Below the pieces are notes generated by a model. It was given only the letters and a program-made list of their open reading frames with translations. It searched no databases and was not told the origin of the DNA. A program made the translations under genes and the position numbers. A DNA stretch of 64,000 nt from Anoplolepis gracilipes (Eukaryota; Arthropoda; Insecta; Hymenoptera; Formicidae), in contig NC_132974.1 in the NCBI RefSeq assembly GCF_047496725.1, forward strand, positions 3,665,501 through 3,729,500. Direction: 5' to 3'. Positions within the stretch are counted from its first letter, which is position 1; each line of letters opens with the position of its first letter. This document shows, in pieces, positions 24,337-36,222 of the stretch.

Positions 24337-26400
24337 AGGAGGGAAATCCGTCAGCAGTCTCATGGCGGGAACCGCATTGATTTCGCGCTACATAAACGAT
24401 ATTGAACGCGTGAATTGAATGCGATGTAAAATCCGGCCATAAGTGAAGTGGAAAAGGACGTAATGCACGCCAGAGACCTAAACTGTGAGGCTGTGAAACG
24501 GAGAGATGATATTATTATTTAGGGGAGTGCAAGTGATGACCGAGTGAATTGCGCGTATTCTGAGATAAAATTCGAAGAATTAAAAGAGTGAGAAATAGTG
24601 TATTATTGTATAATTTTTTTTTATATATCTATTCTTAATATGTGAGGATTTTTTACACAGCTGTTCGTTACAATAACGAGATAGCATTACTGACGACGAA
24701 GTGCGCGTAAAGTTAACGGACCTATCGAATTTTTTACGGGCACGAAATTAATCAGGCGTTGTTGAGCTAACGATTAATGATATAAATTATGCGAAAATCA
24801 AAAACTCCTTCGATCCACTTAATGAAAATTCTTTCTTGATATCGCTTTGATCGGCTTGATCAAAGAATATCTCATCTTTAATATCGCGTTTCTTTCACGA
24901 TTTGCTTCATGTTAATTTTCTACGCGAAACGTCCGATCTGCATCTCGGCAGCAAGTCATTGGCAGACGCATTTTAATTTTCGTCGCGTAGATAAAGCGAA
25001 TCAGTTGAGCGGAGTCGAAGGAGACCTTATCATGTTATTGCTCAACAACCTGACTACCGGCTCCCAACCGGTTCGCCGGTTTTAGGGTGTGTTTGTACCG
25101 GTTTTAATCATTTTGTAAAGACATAAATATATGCGTATGTTTATATATGTATGTACAAAGAAAAAAGAAAGAAAAGTAAAAAAAATGAAAAACGCGTACT
25201 TCGGTCGCTAGTCGCTAGCAAACGATTCTTTTTCAAAACCTGCATCGATGACTAGAAAAAAGAGTTATGTAAGTTCCTCGCATCATGGAAACAGAAAAAG
25301 CGAGTCGTGCTCGCGCACGATGAATCGATGATTATTGTCATGCGGGATCTTAAGTTTAACTCTTTCGTGCGTGTTCTTATAAAACATTTAATTATCTCTC
25401 GAACTGCGAATTTAACAAAATTATTGACGTAAAATTGGCGACGATTTGTCAACGAGAAAATAGGAGAAAAGGTATTCCTTTCGATGATGGGTATATAAAG
25501 ACTCAAAATTTCTTAGGATACAAGACAAACTTCTCTCTTTGAGGTTTGGTTCTCAGATATTTAGCGCATTCTAAGTTCTCTTTTTAATTGCGCTTTAAAA
25601 TAGATGCGATTGATACGTAATTTAAGAGTATGAATGAACTGATAGTATCTCCCTTCTTTCCTCCCATATTTCCTTGCGGAAAAGGTCTCTTCGGCGATGA
25701 CCATCGCGCGACCTTGATAAAAACAAGTCTCTCCGCCTCGAGTCTTTTTTAGCAATCTGTGCGAAAGGTAAAGTAGCTGTTTTCGGTTATGCACAACTTA
25801 ATTAAGTGGAGTAAATAAGTAGGTAGGTAGAAACGCGAAGCATGAGATGATGAGTCAGTCGAGAATATAGATAGAAATAGTTGACACATACACAAACACA
25901 CACAGGACATGTCGACGCATAGATTGTGTGTTACTTTATTGTGCGTACAATTGAAATACATCAATGATCGGCAAATTAACTTTTCTTACTCGCGGGAGTA
26001 AGAGAAACTTTACTTATTTTTACTGCTTCTTACACATACACACATACACACGTGCATGTATACTCTATTCGGTTACATATGAATCGGCGCATTGAACACT
26101 ATTGCTACATATAACTTGACCTACTCTTACTTTTATTATAATATAATTAGCGTAAGTCTTTTTCATATTTTCTACGTATCTTTTTTACTTCTCACATGTA
26201 GCCATATGGGGCAGTTGAATCATCCTTTTGATCAGGTTCCTCTTAAAGATACACTTGCTTTTTCTTTACTCCTTTTGCACCCGGAGTTTTGTTTCCTTCT
26301 CTTGTCATATTTAGAAAATGAGCTTGACGGTTAACATCGCGTATTCTATAGGGTGCAATAAAATGAAGCAGATGCTGCCGCGACAAATCGCTCTTTTTTA
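24337..26400 (+). other. Likely Myc 3' untranslated region
   Basis: Sequence after the Myc stop is of moderate G+C to about 25.1 kb, then more A+T rich. Possible polyadenylation signals are ATTAAA at 24579-24584 (about 245 bases after the stop) and AATAAA at 26357-26362. I cannot choose between them, so the right boundary is nominal. A cluster of CCGGTT words lies at 25056-25105. No coding frame with recognisable content is seen on either strand. Confidence 0.45.
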
Positions 26401-26811
26401 TTTGCTTCATCTTTCGGCTGTCATCGATCGACGGAGAAGGAAAATTGATATAATTCGGGATTGATCAATTTTTTTTTTAAATAATATGATCCGATTCCGC
26501 CAGAAATTTTGTTTTTAATGTCGCTTTGAGATATCGCGCAGATATTAGTACGTGTCTTCCTTGTTTTTAATTAATTAATTATTTTATTTTGTAGAGCAAG
26601 GCAGGAATATCGCGAAGTACCAGCGTTAGACATATTTCGCGGGCATAAAGTACAGTTTCAACATTAATATCGATAAGTTTCTATACATATACATATATAT
26701 GTACATAGATTTGCATATATTTGGACATATATAGACATGAATAAATATTTATATACATATATTACAGACATTGACACAATAGAAAGAGGAGGACTACCGA
26801 CGCTCTAACAG

Positions 26812-26863
26812 CAAATAATAATAATAATTAAATATATTATTATTATTATTATTATTATTATAA
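26812..26863. repeat. (AAT)n/(ATT)n trinucleotide repeat, self-complementary
   Basis: A short AAT run faces a longer ATT run across TAAATATA, so the strand can fold into a hairpin. Confidence 0.85.
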
Positions 26864-27023
26864 TATTTATCTTCATATCAATGTTATCGGCTTTAGTTTC
26901 ATGTAGCATCGCGCTGCCGGCATTTCTTAAATCAAGATAATTATATTACACGGTCATAATGATGTTAACTTTTGAGCACAGCTTATTAAGGGAAATAAGA
27001 TGCTATATAATAATAATACACTA

Positions 27024-27139
27024 TATGTCATACATAATTACGTATATAAAACGTATATAAAATTTATACAATTATGTATTAGATATGTATAAATAAGACA
27101 TATACGCAAATAATAATACGCATAATTATGTATGACATA
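27024..27139. mobile_element. MITE-like element, 17-bp perfect terminal inverted repeats
   Basis: A 116-base A+T-rich segment is bounded by TATGTCATACATAATTA at 27024-27040 and its exact reverse complement at 27123-27139. There is no coding capacity. A target-site duplication is not clear, so it may simply be an inverted repeat. Confidence 0.4.
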
Positions 27140-27230
27140 CAAATAAACGACATGCTATAGAGATTGGAGCTGAAGATGCGAGCGAAAAAACGCGTAGGAT
27201 CTTCAGAAATGATTTTTTATATTACTATGC

Positions 27231-27239
27231 ATATATATG

Positions 27240-27270
<31 letters not shown>

Positions 27271-27288
27271 TATATGTATGTATATATA
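27231..27288. repeat. (AT)n microsatellite
   Basis: AT dinucleotide tract with small interruptions (TATG and TAATA). Confidence 0.9.
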
Positions 27289-28049
27289 AGGGCGCAAAAA
27301 AGAAACAATGTGTTCATTACATTTGTAGGTAACAGTATTCGTTTGTATGCATACTTTTTACGGTTGAAAGATAGAAAATGAACGCGAAGGTGAAAACCTT
27401 TCAAGAAACAATACACGTACACGCGCGCGCGCGTACGCTCACTGACAGTTAACAAATAGAAAAAGTATATCGCACGAATATGTGCGCGCATTTCGCCTGC
27501 AAATAGTCCATATTCAAATTATAAATAGTAACACTGGCCGGACAAGATGAATAAAAAGTGGAACGGCAATAGAGATATATATAGTCACATCGACGAGAAT
27601 AAAGAATAAATTTAGGCGAAAGGGTCAGGAAAAATCGCGCGAGCTGACATTTTAATTACACAATAGACACACACAGACACGTGCACGTACATGCACGTGC
27701 AACTATACATACACATGACACGCAGACGGATACAGTTATATAAACTAAATAGAAACTATTATTAATTTAACGACACGGGATATTTTTAATCGCGACCCAA
27801 GTTTACGATATATATTTATAAGTACGTGTATACACATACACATTTGCAACATAGTAATGCAGTTCGGAACACGGGCGACCACAATTTCCCGATAACAATC
27901 GGGAATTCATAAATCGTAAAGGAACACATTCATTAAAAGCTCAGTCAAAGAGATTCCTAAAGATAATTAACACTTACATTTTTTTGTATACTTTTTATAG
28001 ACTTTTTTGTATTTTGCAATTTAATTTTTCACGAATCGATATATCAAAG

Positions 28050-28075
28050 ATATATATATATATATATATATATAT
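28050..28075. repeat. (TA)n microsatellite
   Basis: A pure TA run of about 26 bases. Confidence 0.9.
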
Positions 28076-28414
28076 CTCACACAATTAGCCATTTCTAGTT
28101 AATTTGGAAATGTCATTTAAAATTTTTAAAAATTTATCTTTGCTCGTATACCGTGCTCGATAGTTCTAACATTTATCATATTCCGTATAAGACGTTTTTT
28201 ACGTCTTCATATTTTTTTTTATGCTAAATATCACGAAATAGATTTATATATGAAATATGTAATTAAAGTCATCGTCAAGAGTCAGGTCACGATATTATAC
28301 ATAACCCGAAAAATCGAGCAAGAATACGCTCGTTATTTATTAACTTAGGATGATAGCAGTGGCTTGAATATAATTTATTACTATTTTTACGGTTTCTAAT
28401 AATCCGCATATATT

Positions 28415-28436
28415 ATTCTCGTGCATGCACGAGAAT
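28415..28436. repeat. Perfect 22-bp palindrome
   Basis: ATTCTCGTGCA is followed directly by its reverse complement TGCACGAGAAT with no spacer, in otherwise A+T-rich sequence. It could be a dimeric factor binding site. Confidence 0.9.
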
Positions 28437-29125
28437 TGAACGCGAGAAGTCGGCATGGATCTCGATAAAAGTACTCTAAAAATATTAGTTTGCAGATTAT
28501 TTCTATGCTCATTGAATCCTAATTGAATCCAATATGCATGTTTCGTATCTGTAATTTTTAAAATTTACAAAAAAATTTCTTCAAATTGCCCATCATGCAG
28601 AAATATATAAAAATAATAAGATCAGTGATTTAATGTTCTTGTAAATTTCAAATATAATGTGTGAATTAATGAAAACTCATTAATTCTCTTAACGAACGAT
28701 ATTTTTATTTCTTACCGACTTCTCGCATTTAATTGAAGAGTGTTCCTTTGCTTTAGACCGACGATAAATTAAGCAATAGATCATAGGATGAACGAAAGGA
28801 AACTCGACAATGTATACCTCGCAGCAAATTTCGTTCCGTTTGGAAACGAGAAAAGCCTCCTCTCGCGTAAACCCTTGCTTTACCGCATTTTTTTTTTGTT
28901 TGCACGTGTGTCCGACCTGTGAGTTCTCTGTATCGTGCCAAATTGAAATGGAAGAAGAAATGAATGTAGTATGAAAAAAGAAAATAATAGGTGATTGAGG
29001 TTCGGCTCTTCAGCCGTATCGTAGATGTATTTAACGTGCGATAGAGATCAGAGCCTCGACATTCGTGATGTCGGCCCTAAGAATGCATTTTCCCTATTCC
29101 TTTTTTATTTCCTTTTTTTTTGTTT

Positions 29126-29126
<1 letters not shown>

Positions 29127-29159
<33 letters not shown>
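29127..29159. repeat. poly(T) run, 33 bases
   Basis: A T homopolymer preceded by T-rich sequence from about 29100. It could be the tail of a minus-strand retroposon, but no body or target duplication was recognised. Confidence 0.95.
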
Positions 29160-29160
<1 letters not shown>

Positions 29161-30398
29161 TAATAGAGTTGTGTAGGTCTTCTCTCGGCAAGGATCTTTT
29201 TCATCAAAAATTGCTCAGAGAATAACCTGATTGACGGATCGCGAGGGTGTTTCATTTTTCTCTCCATCTTATAGTTCATTCTTTTTTTTTATCTTCCGGT
29301 ACTCTTATCTCTTGGAGATTATTTTCAAGATCATTTTTCATTCCTTCTCAACGTGTTGGAGACGACAGTACAGAAATTAAACCACGTTCTGACACGAGAT
29401 TCTGCAAGAAAGAAAAGACATATTTATTTCCATTTTTATATACAATGTCATTAAACATCGCTGAATGTTCATAAAATAATAATTAATGGTTTTGAAGATA
29501 TTTATATTTAGATAGGTGTAGATTTTTATAAAAGAGCATATACGTGCAGACGAATAAATATACATTTTTCATGATTGTCGTCTCGAACTTAAAATTCTTT
29601 TTTACATAGAAATATAGAAACGGTTGATGTATATAAATTTCGAGCAAATTGTATTTCGCTGACGTAGCATATGACTTAAGAAATCTAAACTGATGACCTC
29701 GCAGATCGTCGATTTTCTATCGGTCTTAGAGAATCACGCGAAAGGAAGAAATATATTGTAAAAAGATACTTTCGTGATCAATACATATTTACAGTACAAA
29801 CTTTGCTTCTAGTTTATCTTTTGCTAAGTCTCGAATTTATATCTTTGTCTTCAGATTGTTAAGTTTGTCGTTGCCATGTTAACATCTTACACAAGAAAAA
29901 TCAGAAAGTAAATAATTTTGAGAAATAGTATTTAGTTTCCACTATGCCGCGAATTGATGCAATTGATTCGAACTGCGCGAGTTGCTCCTGATCGAATTTT
30001 TCGAACACCTCGCATCCGTCACGAAGAGTACGCACGTACCTGTTAGATAGAAATAAAACATTAATCATAGTATGGATATAAGAGAAGACGTAAAAAAATT
30101 AGTGTTTGTAAACGACTTATGTCGATCTAGCTTTAACTTAAGCAAAAGGACGGCTGTTGAAGCATAGATTATTATTATTATACAATAGATATATATAAAT
30201 ATACTGCAAATGATAGAAGAGAGTAAGATAGGCGAACCTCACTTCTTTCGGCTAGATATAGATTATGTATTCCGAAAGATTTTGTTGTTACAGAAGCTCA
30301 AAAATTTATATTCTTTTTTTGCTTTTCAATCCTTTTTTCTTCGCAATAGCGGAGCAAGATTCACTGTCTATATTTTTCTTATGAAGATATACGTGTAA

Positions 30399-30606
30399 TA
30401 TATACAGGGCATTTCATCATCTTTCACGGTTCAAGAATATCTTAAGATATCTTGAACTAGAAAAAAATTTTATTTTGAAAACATGACAGGATTCTATTTT
30501 TAGATTGATACTTCTTATTATTTAATAATTTTTTTTTCCTGCCTTTTTTTATAAACAAAAGGCTTTTGTTTATACACAAGATTTAAAGTGAAATACCCTG
30601 TATATA
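30399..30606. mobile_element. MITE-like element with TACAGGGYATTTCA termini
   Basis: The left end TATATACAGGGCATTTCA (30399-30416) and the reverse complement of the right end (30589-30606) match at 17 of 18 bases. The ends are flanked by TA dinucleotides, as expected for Tc1/mariner-type insertion at TA. The interior of about 170 bases is non-coding and contains further palindromes, including an 11-bp-arm AAACAAAAG-type one at 30551-30573. This is a probable non-autonomous DNA transposon; the superfamily is inferred. Confidence 0.55.
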
Positions 30607-30630
30607 CATATCTATATATATATATATATA

Positions 30631-30681
<51 letters not shown>
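30607..30681. repeat. (TA)n microsatellite
   Basis: Long TA tract with a TGTG interruption near 30636, abutting the right end of the MITE-like element. Confidence 0.9.
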
Positions 30682-30685
<4 letters not shown>

Positions 30686-31499
30686 CACTCCGTCTAGCTC
30701 CAGGCCTATATTCATCATAAGCGGTTCGCATTTAGAATTTTCGTTAAACTTTAATCGTCGATTTTTTCATAAAATAAAGATTACAACTTTTGAGGGCGCA
30801 AAACTTGACGTTCTAAAACACGACCGAAAAATTCAACTTCGCTCATTGCAATTTATATATAATACCATGTGTACCTAAACGATCGTTTATACGAGAGAAT
30901 TTTATATATGTATATGAAAAAATAAATATAGTTTGTTATAAGAAACTAAAGATAATTGTATCGAATCTTGAAATTTGAGAATGGGAAGGGAGGAAAGAAA
31001 GTGTGAAAATATGGGAGGGAGAGTAAGAGTGAGAGATAAAGGATAGCGAGAAGTAAAAAGCGAGGGGCTTGACGGAAGTGAGGTAGAAATAAAAATTGAT
31101 CAAAATGATCAATGAATATTTCATATAACCTAGATTATTTTATTCAGAGTAAGAAAAGATATTTTTTATTTATCCTCTTTATTTTTATACGGCATCGCTA
31201 TACCGAAAAGATCATTTCTCGTTATAACCGGGACGAGAAATTTATAACGGCAATCGAAATAAATATAAATGTAATTACGCGAGCCGATAAAGGCGTTTCT
31301 GGCGCAATAGAGGTAAATAAGAATTGTATCAAATTAATATAATGAAGCTTACGCTAAAAAAGCTAGGGAAAATCGGAGCAGACGGACGTTAGTATATAAA
31401 AGAAGAAATATAATCTTTTTTTATATACTTTGATAAACTGGCATACGAGAATCCTAACAAACAGGTTTTCAACTGCGATATACATACATATATATATAT

Positions 31500-31522
31500 A
31501 TATATACAGATATGTATATATA

Positions 31523-31567
<45 letters not shown>

Positions 31568-31590
31568 TATATATACATATCTGTATATAT
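31500..31590. repeat. Long inverted repeat around an (AT)n core
   Basis: The 24-base arms (31500-31523 and 31567-31590, containing ACAGATATGTATATATAA) are exact reverse complements separated by a 43-base AT tract. A third partial copy follows near 31598-31611. Confidence 0.85.
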
Positions 31591-32592
31591 AATATATATA
31601 CAGATATATAGAATCTCTTATTTTTGCAAGAAAATCAGTTTCAGAAAAAGAAAAAAATAATAATAAGATATTCGTTAATCGTTTGTACGTCCGACGAGGA
31701 AGTTGACGATGTTGGATATGCGTTGTTCATGTCATACTTTTGTATTTCTTGATGATACCATCATATGCTTTCTCGTCGCGACAATGTACACAAGGCGAGC
31801 ACTACAGAGACTTAGCTGCTTTAATAGAGGGAGGTTGCTTCGTCCGGATTTCGTTCTGATGCTCTTAGAAATTGGTGCTTCGGGTCTCCCAGCGAGATAA
31901 GAGCGTGGCAAAAGTATCCAGCTTCGCGCAAAAGAAATTTTACAATTTTATAGTGATCTTTTTATAAAGTGATTTCTTTTGTGATTTTGTTAGATAATTA
32001 TAAATTACTTGTAGAGGAAAATTTGAAGAAAAAAAGTTTAAGGAAAAAAAACTTTAATGTTTCTTTTGTATCTCGGTTTTAAGTTCGACTATTGTGAATA
32101 TATATGTTAATGTTTTGTCGGAACTGTCGATCCTATATTATTTGCAGATACTGTTTTATGATTATCTGCATAATATTAAAATATCGCGCGAACACAAAGA
32201 CGAAGCAACGATGCGCTCCGAGTTCATTGTACCTCGAAAATTGTTAAATTATACACAAATAAAGAAAAAACGATTTTTCTTATTGATAAAGACAAGCCTC
32301 TTGATGACTATTTCCTCCGCTTTTCTTATATTTCGAGCTATTGTTACCGGATCAAATTGTCGCCGAGTTGCTGTCACAGTTTCAAAAATCCATACTCCTG
32401 TACAACTATTCTTATTAATATTGTACAGACCATATACAACCATGATAAGAACGGAGAGTCAAGATATAAGAATATATTATATAATAAAAATAAAATACAG
32501 AAGAAAAAGAAGTAATATTTATACCAGAAGTTATATAAAATAGCATGAACAACTACTTTAAAAATATTTATATCTCTATATTTACTATTTAC

Positions 32593-32600
<8 letters not shown>

Positions 32601-32670
<70 letters not shown>

Positions 32671-32676
32671 CACACG

Positions 32677-32714
<38 letters not shown>
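32601..32714. repeat. (CA)n microsatellite, about 114 bases
   Basis: CA run with a few CG-containing interruptions (CACGCACA at three places). It is the longest dinucleotide array in the window and yields spurious Thr-His or Val-Cys reading frames. Confidence 0.97.
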
Positions 32715-32724
<10 letters not shown>

Positions 32725-33797
32725 TACGTTGTAAAACAGCCTTATAATCTACAGGCTGTTTATAAATAGCCTCTAATACTTTTTTGTACGAGAATTATGT
32801 ATAAAGAACTACAAATGTGCTTGTTTGTATTGACAATATTTTTTTTTTCGATTTTGAAAGATATATTAAAGACAGAATTGTATTGTACTTAAAATTAGTA
32901 AAGGGAGGTTTAGCCTTCCCTTGATGAATTGCAACGAACAATTGCGAGTACTATTGAGCGAAAATATATTTCTGTAAATAATCTAAAACGATTAATATAA
33001 AAGTATAAAATCGCTATGATTAGACGATTCTTTCGATTAAATTTTGACATGATAACATTTGATAAAATTTGTACATGATAATTAAGTTGTTAATTGAATG
33101 TGAACTTACAACGAGCGTGACATTTATGCTGTGCAGATTTTCGCTAGCGAAAATATGAGCGCGAAGATGTTTATTCTTTTTTTTTTGTTTAGGAAAAGGG
33201 TCAGACAGTTCCTTGACATTTATATTTGGAATTACTCTATAATAAAATATATCATTTAATTTTAGTGTTTTTCTCTTTTTTTCCTCACCTACTTCCTCTC
33301 TCCAAGATGATTAAATCTTATTTGATATTATGAAGTAATAAGTTTTACTAAATTCTAAGATTAATACATTATAATTTTAGTAATTTTAGAATAAAAACTT
33401 TAATAAATATTAAAACACAGATCAAAATAAATAAAAGGAAAAAATAAAAAAATAAAATAAATTTTAGATAACATTAAATTGATATAGCGTATAATTAAAT
33501 GCGTTTAGAAATACATATAAGAATATTGATAAGTATTAAATCGATATTTAAAACAAAATATGGTAAGAGTTACAAAATATGTTAAGTTCATTAAAAAGTA
33601 TTCGTTAAAAAGAATCTTAAGATAAATACCTGTAATAATTTGTCCACAGAATACGATGTATAATAATGCCGTCAGTCATTAATTGATATAAACGTAAACT
33701 ATTGTCTGTGGCTCTGGACTCACTTCCCAATGATTCTTATCGTTGTGAAGTAAAATTCAACAAAGATTGTTACACATACTTGATCTTTAAGAAATTA

Positions 33798-33849
33798 TAT
33801 ATTTTAATATATTCCACTAATTATACATTTTAATATATTCCACTAATAA
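33798..33849. repeat. Short tandem duplication, 26-base period
   Basis: The segment ATTTTAATATATTCCACTAAT occurs twice in tandem (first unit from 33798, second from about 33824). Confidence 0.8.
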
Positions 33850-34223
33850 AAAGTCGGCATCAGTAAGAATAAAAGATTTTTAAAGGTTAAATCACATCAA
33901 TACATCATCACCAATACAAAAGAATAACACACACATCCCTTTATATAATCGTCCACATGTGTTATGAGTTTAAATATCACTAAATTAAAAATAATATAAC
34001 TTAGAGACCTACGAACGTTAACTTAGGTTGATGGTGGCTCTGGTATAAAGAAGAAACTCGTATGAGAAGTAAATTTAAGTTACAATAGAAATTCTCTCTG
34101 TTATCTCTGCGTAATTTTTATGTCTTCTTTTATATCATTCTACCAATCGACATGTAATAGTTTTAAAATTTAACGTATGTATCATCTTTTTTATGTATAG
34201 TTAACTTTTTCTCAAAATATTTA

Positions 34224-34275
34224 TCTAAAAGTACGAAAATTAATATTAAAAAATATTAATTTTCGTACTTTTAGA
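34224..34275. repeat. Perfect 24-bp stem, 4-base loop hairpin
   Basis: The left arm 34224-34247 (starts TCTAAAAGTACGAAAATT) is exactly complementary to 34252-34275, with loop AAAA. There is no coding frame. It could be a MITE relic, a structured RNA stem or a recent inverted duplication. Confidence 0.95.
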
Positions 34276-34909
34276 ACACTGTAAAAATAATTGTTGGTCT
34301 CAAGATTAATTAACAGTGCTTAAATTAAATTTTCGTTGTTAAATCTTATTCAGTGAGACAAAAGCGCATATAAAGTGTTAGATAGACTTTCTCTATTTTA
34401 TAGTCAGAACCAAGAATAATTAAATCTTACTGAAATTTAATTAAAATGAATATAAAGATATCTATATCGGTATTATAATATAATATTTAATTGCATTCTA
34501 AATGTAATGTCTATTAAAGAAATTATTATTAACTGAATTATCTTTGTGAGTGAGAAAATACATGAGACAAGTTTAAATGAACATTAATATACGGAATTTT
34601 ATTGACAAATAATTAATTAGTAGAAATAAAAAATATAGAGAAATATATGTTTTTATATAATTTTACTTCTTTGTGTTAAAAAAGATTATATATTTATATA
34701 AATTATATTGCGCAAATTCTAATGAAATTGTATCTGAAATTTGAAAAATATCAAATTCAGTTGAATATATATAGAAAAAATAATTTGAGATTAATTTACA
34801 ATTAAACGCGATAGTTATAATACATCTTTCGAAATAAATTCGCAAGTGATCTCATGCGAGAAGGATGTTACATAATATTGTATTAATATACATATACGCC
34901 ACCACGCAG

Positions 34910-35020
34910 CCAGGAAGGTTAATGGATGCTGTGGCAAGACCTATGGGAGAACGTATCAGTTCGCAAGAGGATTCTACTATTTCTCGAATTCGTTCTCTAT
35001 ATATTTATCATTCGTTCAAG
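34910..35020 (+). other. Orphan exon-like segment, 37 codons
   Basis: The segment is open in one frame, 111 bases (divisible by three). It follows a possible acceptor (cgccaccacgcag) and ends AAG before the donor gtgcgt. It is G+C richer than its flanks. The encoded peptide (PGRLMDAVARPMGERISSQE and onward) is not low-complexity, but I do not recognise it. It could be a cassette exon of an unrecognised + strand transcript, an alternative Myc 3' exon, or chance. Confidence 0.25.
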
Positions 35021-35429
35021 GTGCGTGCTTCCTGTTTAGAAAGTTTTCATGCAATTGCCTCAATACATATTTTGGATCACAGCGATTAGTCAGTTAAATG
35101 CTAATATTATGTGTTAGAAATAAATTCAATGAAAAGTCTTTGTTTTAATAAAAAATTACGTGTATCATAATTTATAAAAACAACTAAAAATATTAAAATA
35201 ACTAAAAGATAAAAATAATTTATAAAAATAACTAAAAAAAATAGAATTTTAAAAAGTAAGTTTTAGTATTCTTAAATATCTCATATAATCTAAAAGTATA
35301 TAAGCATATACACATACAAAATAAGATATAAATAACGATTAATTTAATACTAATATAAAATGCGTGTTGTGTAAGATTAAAATGATAAACAACAAAACAT
35401 ACGTTATTATTCAGCCTGTATCATGCTTT

Positions 35430-35800
35430 TTTCGTTGCATTATATTACAATACATTGTGTCACATTCGTGCTGCACCCATTACATTGCGCTATGTTGCAT
35501 TACATTGCGAACGTATAAGAATTTGAATTTATGCGTGTGTATGTGTGTATGTGCATAGCACTTGTGTTGGCGTTGGGCTTATGTGTGTAAGTCTTACGTT
35601 AAATAGCAAAAATCGAAACGCCAACGTTCACCTCGGTCGTCATTGCATCCGCGTTGCATTACGTTGCATTGCATTACGCGCGCGTTGATGCAGTCGCATC
35701 ACGTTTTACGTTACGTCGATATTACATCGGTATTGTGTCGCACTAAAGCTGTGTTCGTGTTGCATTACGTCGGCGTTGCATTATGACGATATCGTATTCG
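35430..35800. repeat. Degenerate TTGCATTA/GTTGCATTACG cluster
   Basis: TTGCATTA occurs at 35435, 35495, 35654, 35669, 35760 and 35776, with further near-copies (TTGCATTG, ATTGCGCT, ATTACATCGG) between them. The block is CpG-rich relative to its flanks. It is either a decayed minisatellite or a clustered binding-site module. Confidence 0.6.
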
Positions 35801-36176
35801 CATCACACTAACACATTGATTTGCTTTCTTATCAATTGCCGATTTAAAGTGAGTGCACGATTATATACAGAGAAATTGGTCACTTTTTACAATAACTTAT
35901 GCACATTTATGCAACATCATACAAAACCATTAATCTTTGTTTATGCGTAACGCGTTTTTATACATGTGACTTTTGACAGCGATCATCAAATTTGTTTATA
36001 TGACTTTATTTCGTAGAAATAAACACATAAAAGCTGTTTTTAATTATACATATCATTACATACATATTATTTATTTGTAAATTACAGTCGATTACAACTG
36101 AATAGCTGCTGGCTACAGAGGTGAATGACACAATACAGTCTCTCAGTAAAATCTAAACTTTATGTGAGACTTTTGT

Positions 36177-36179
<3 letters not shown>

Positions 36180-36212
<33 letters not shown>
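36180..36212. repeat. (TA)n microsatellite
   Basis: Pure TA run of about 33 bases followed by a T run. Confidence 0.95.

Positions 36213-36222
<10 letters not shown>

Noticed and set aside
29094..29279. Poly(T) tract as the tail of a minus-strand SINE or processed pseudogene
   Set aside because: No RNA polymerase III boxes, gene-derived body or target-site duplication could be identified.
30518..30718. Tyr-Ile repeat frame
   Set aside because: Translation of a (TA)n array and part of the MITE-like element; the same applies to 31430-31660.
32374..32721. A 115-residue minus-strand open frame and a + strand Thr-His frame at 32545-32769
   Set aside because: Both are mostly translated (CA)n/(GT)n microsatellite.
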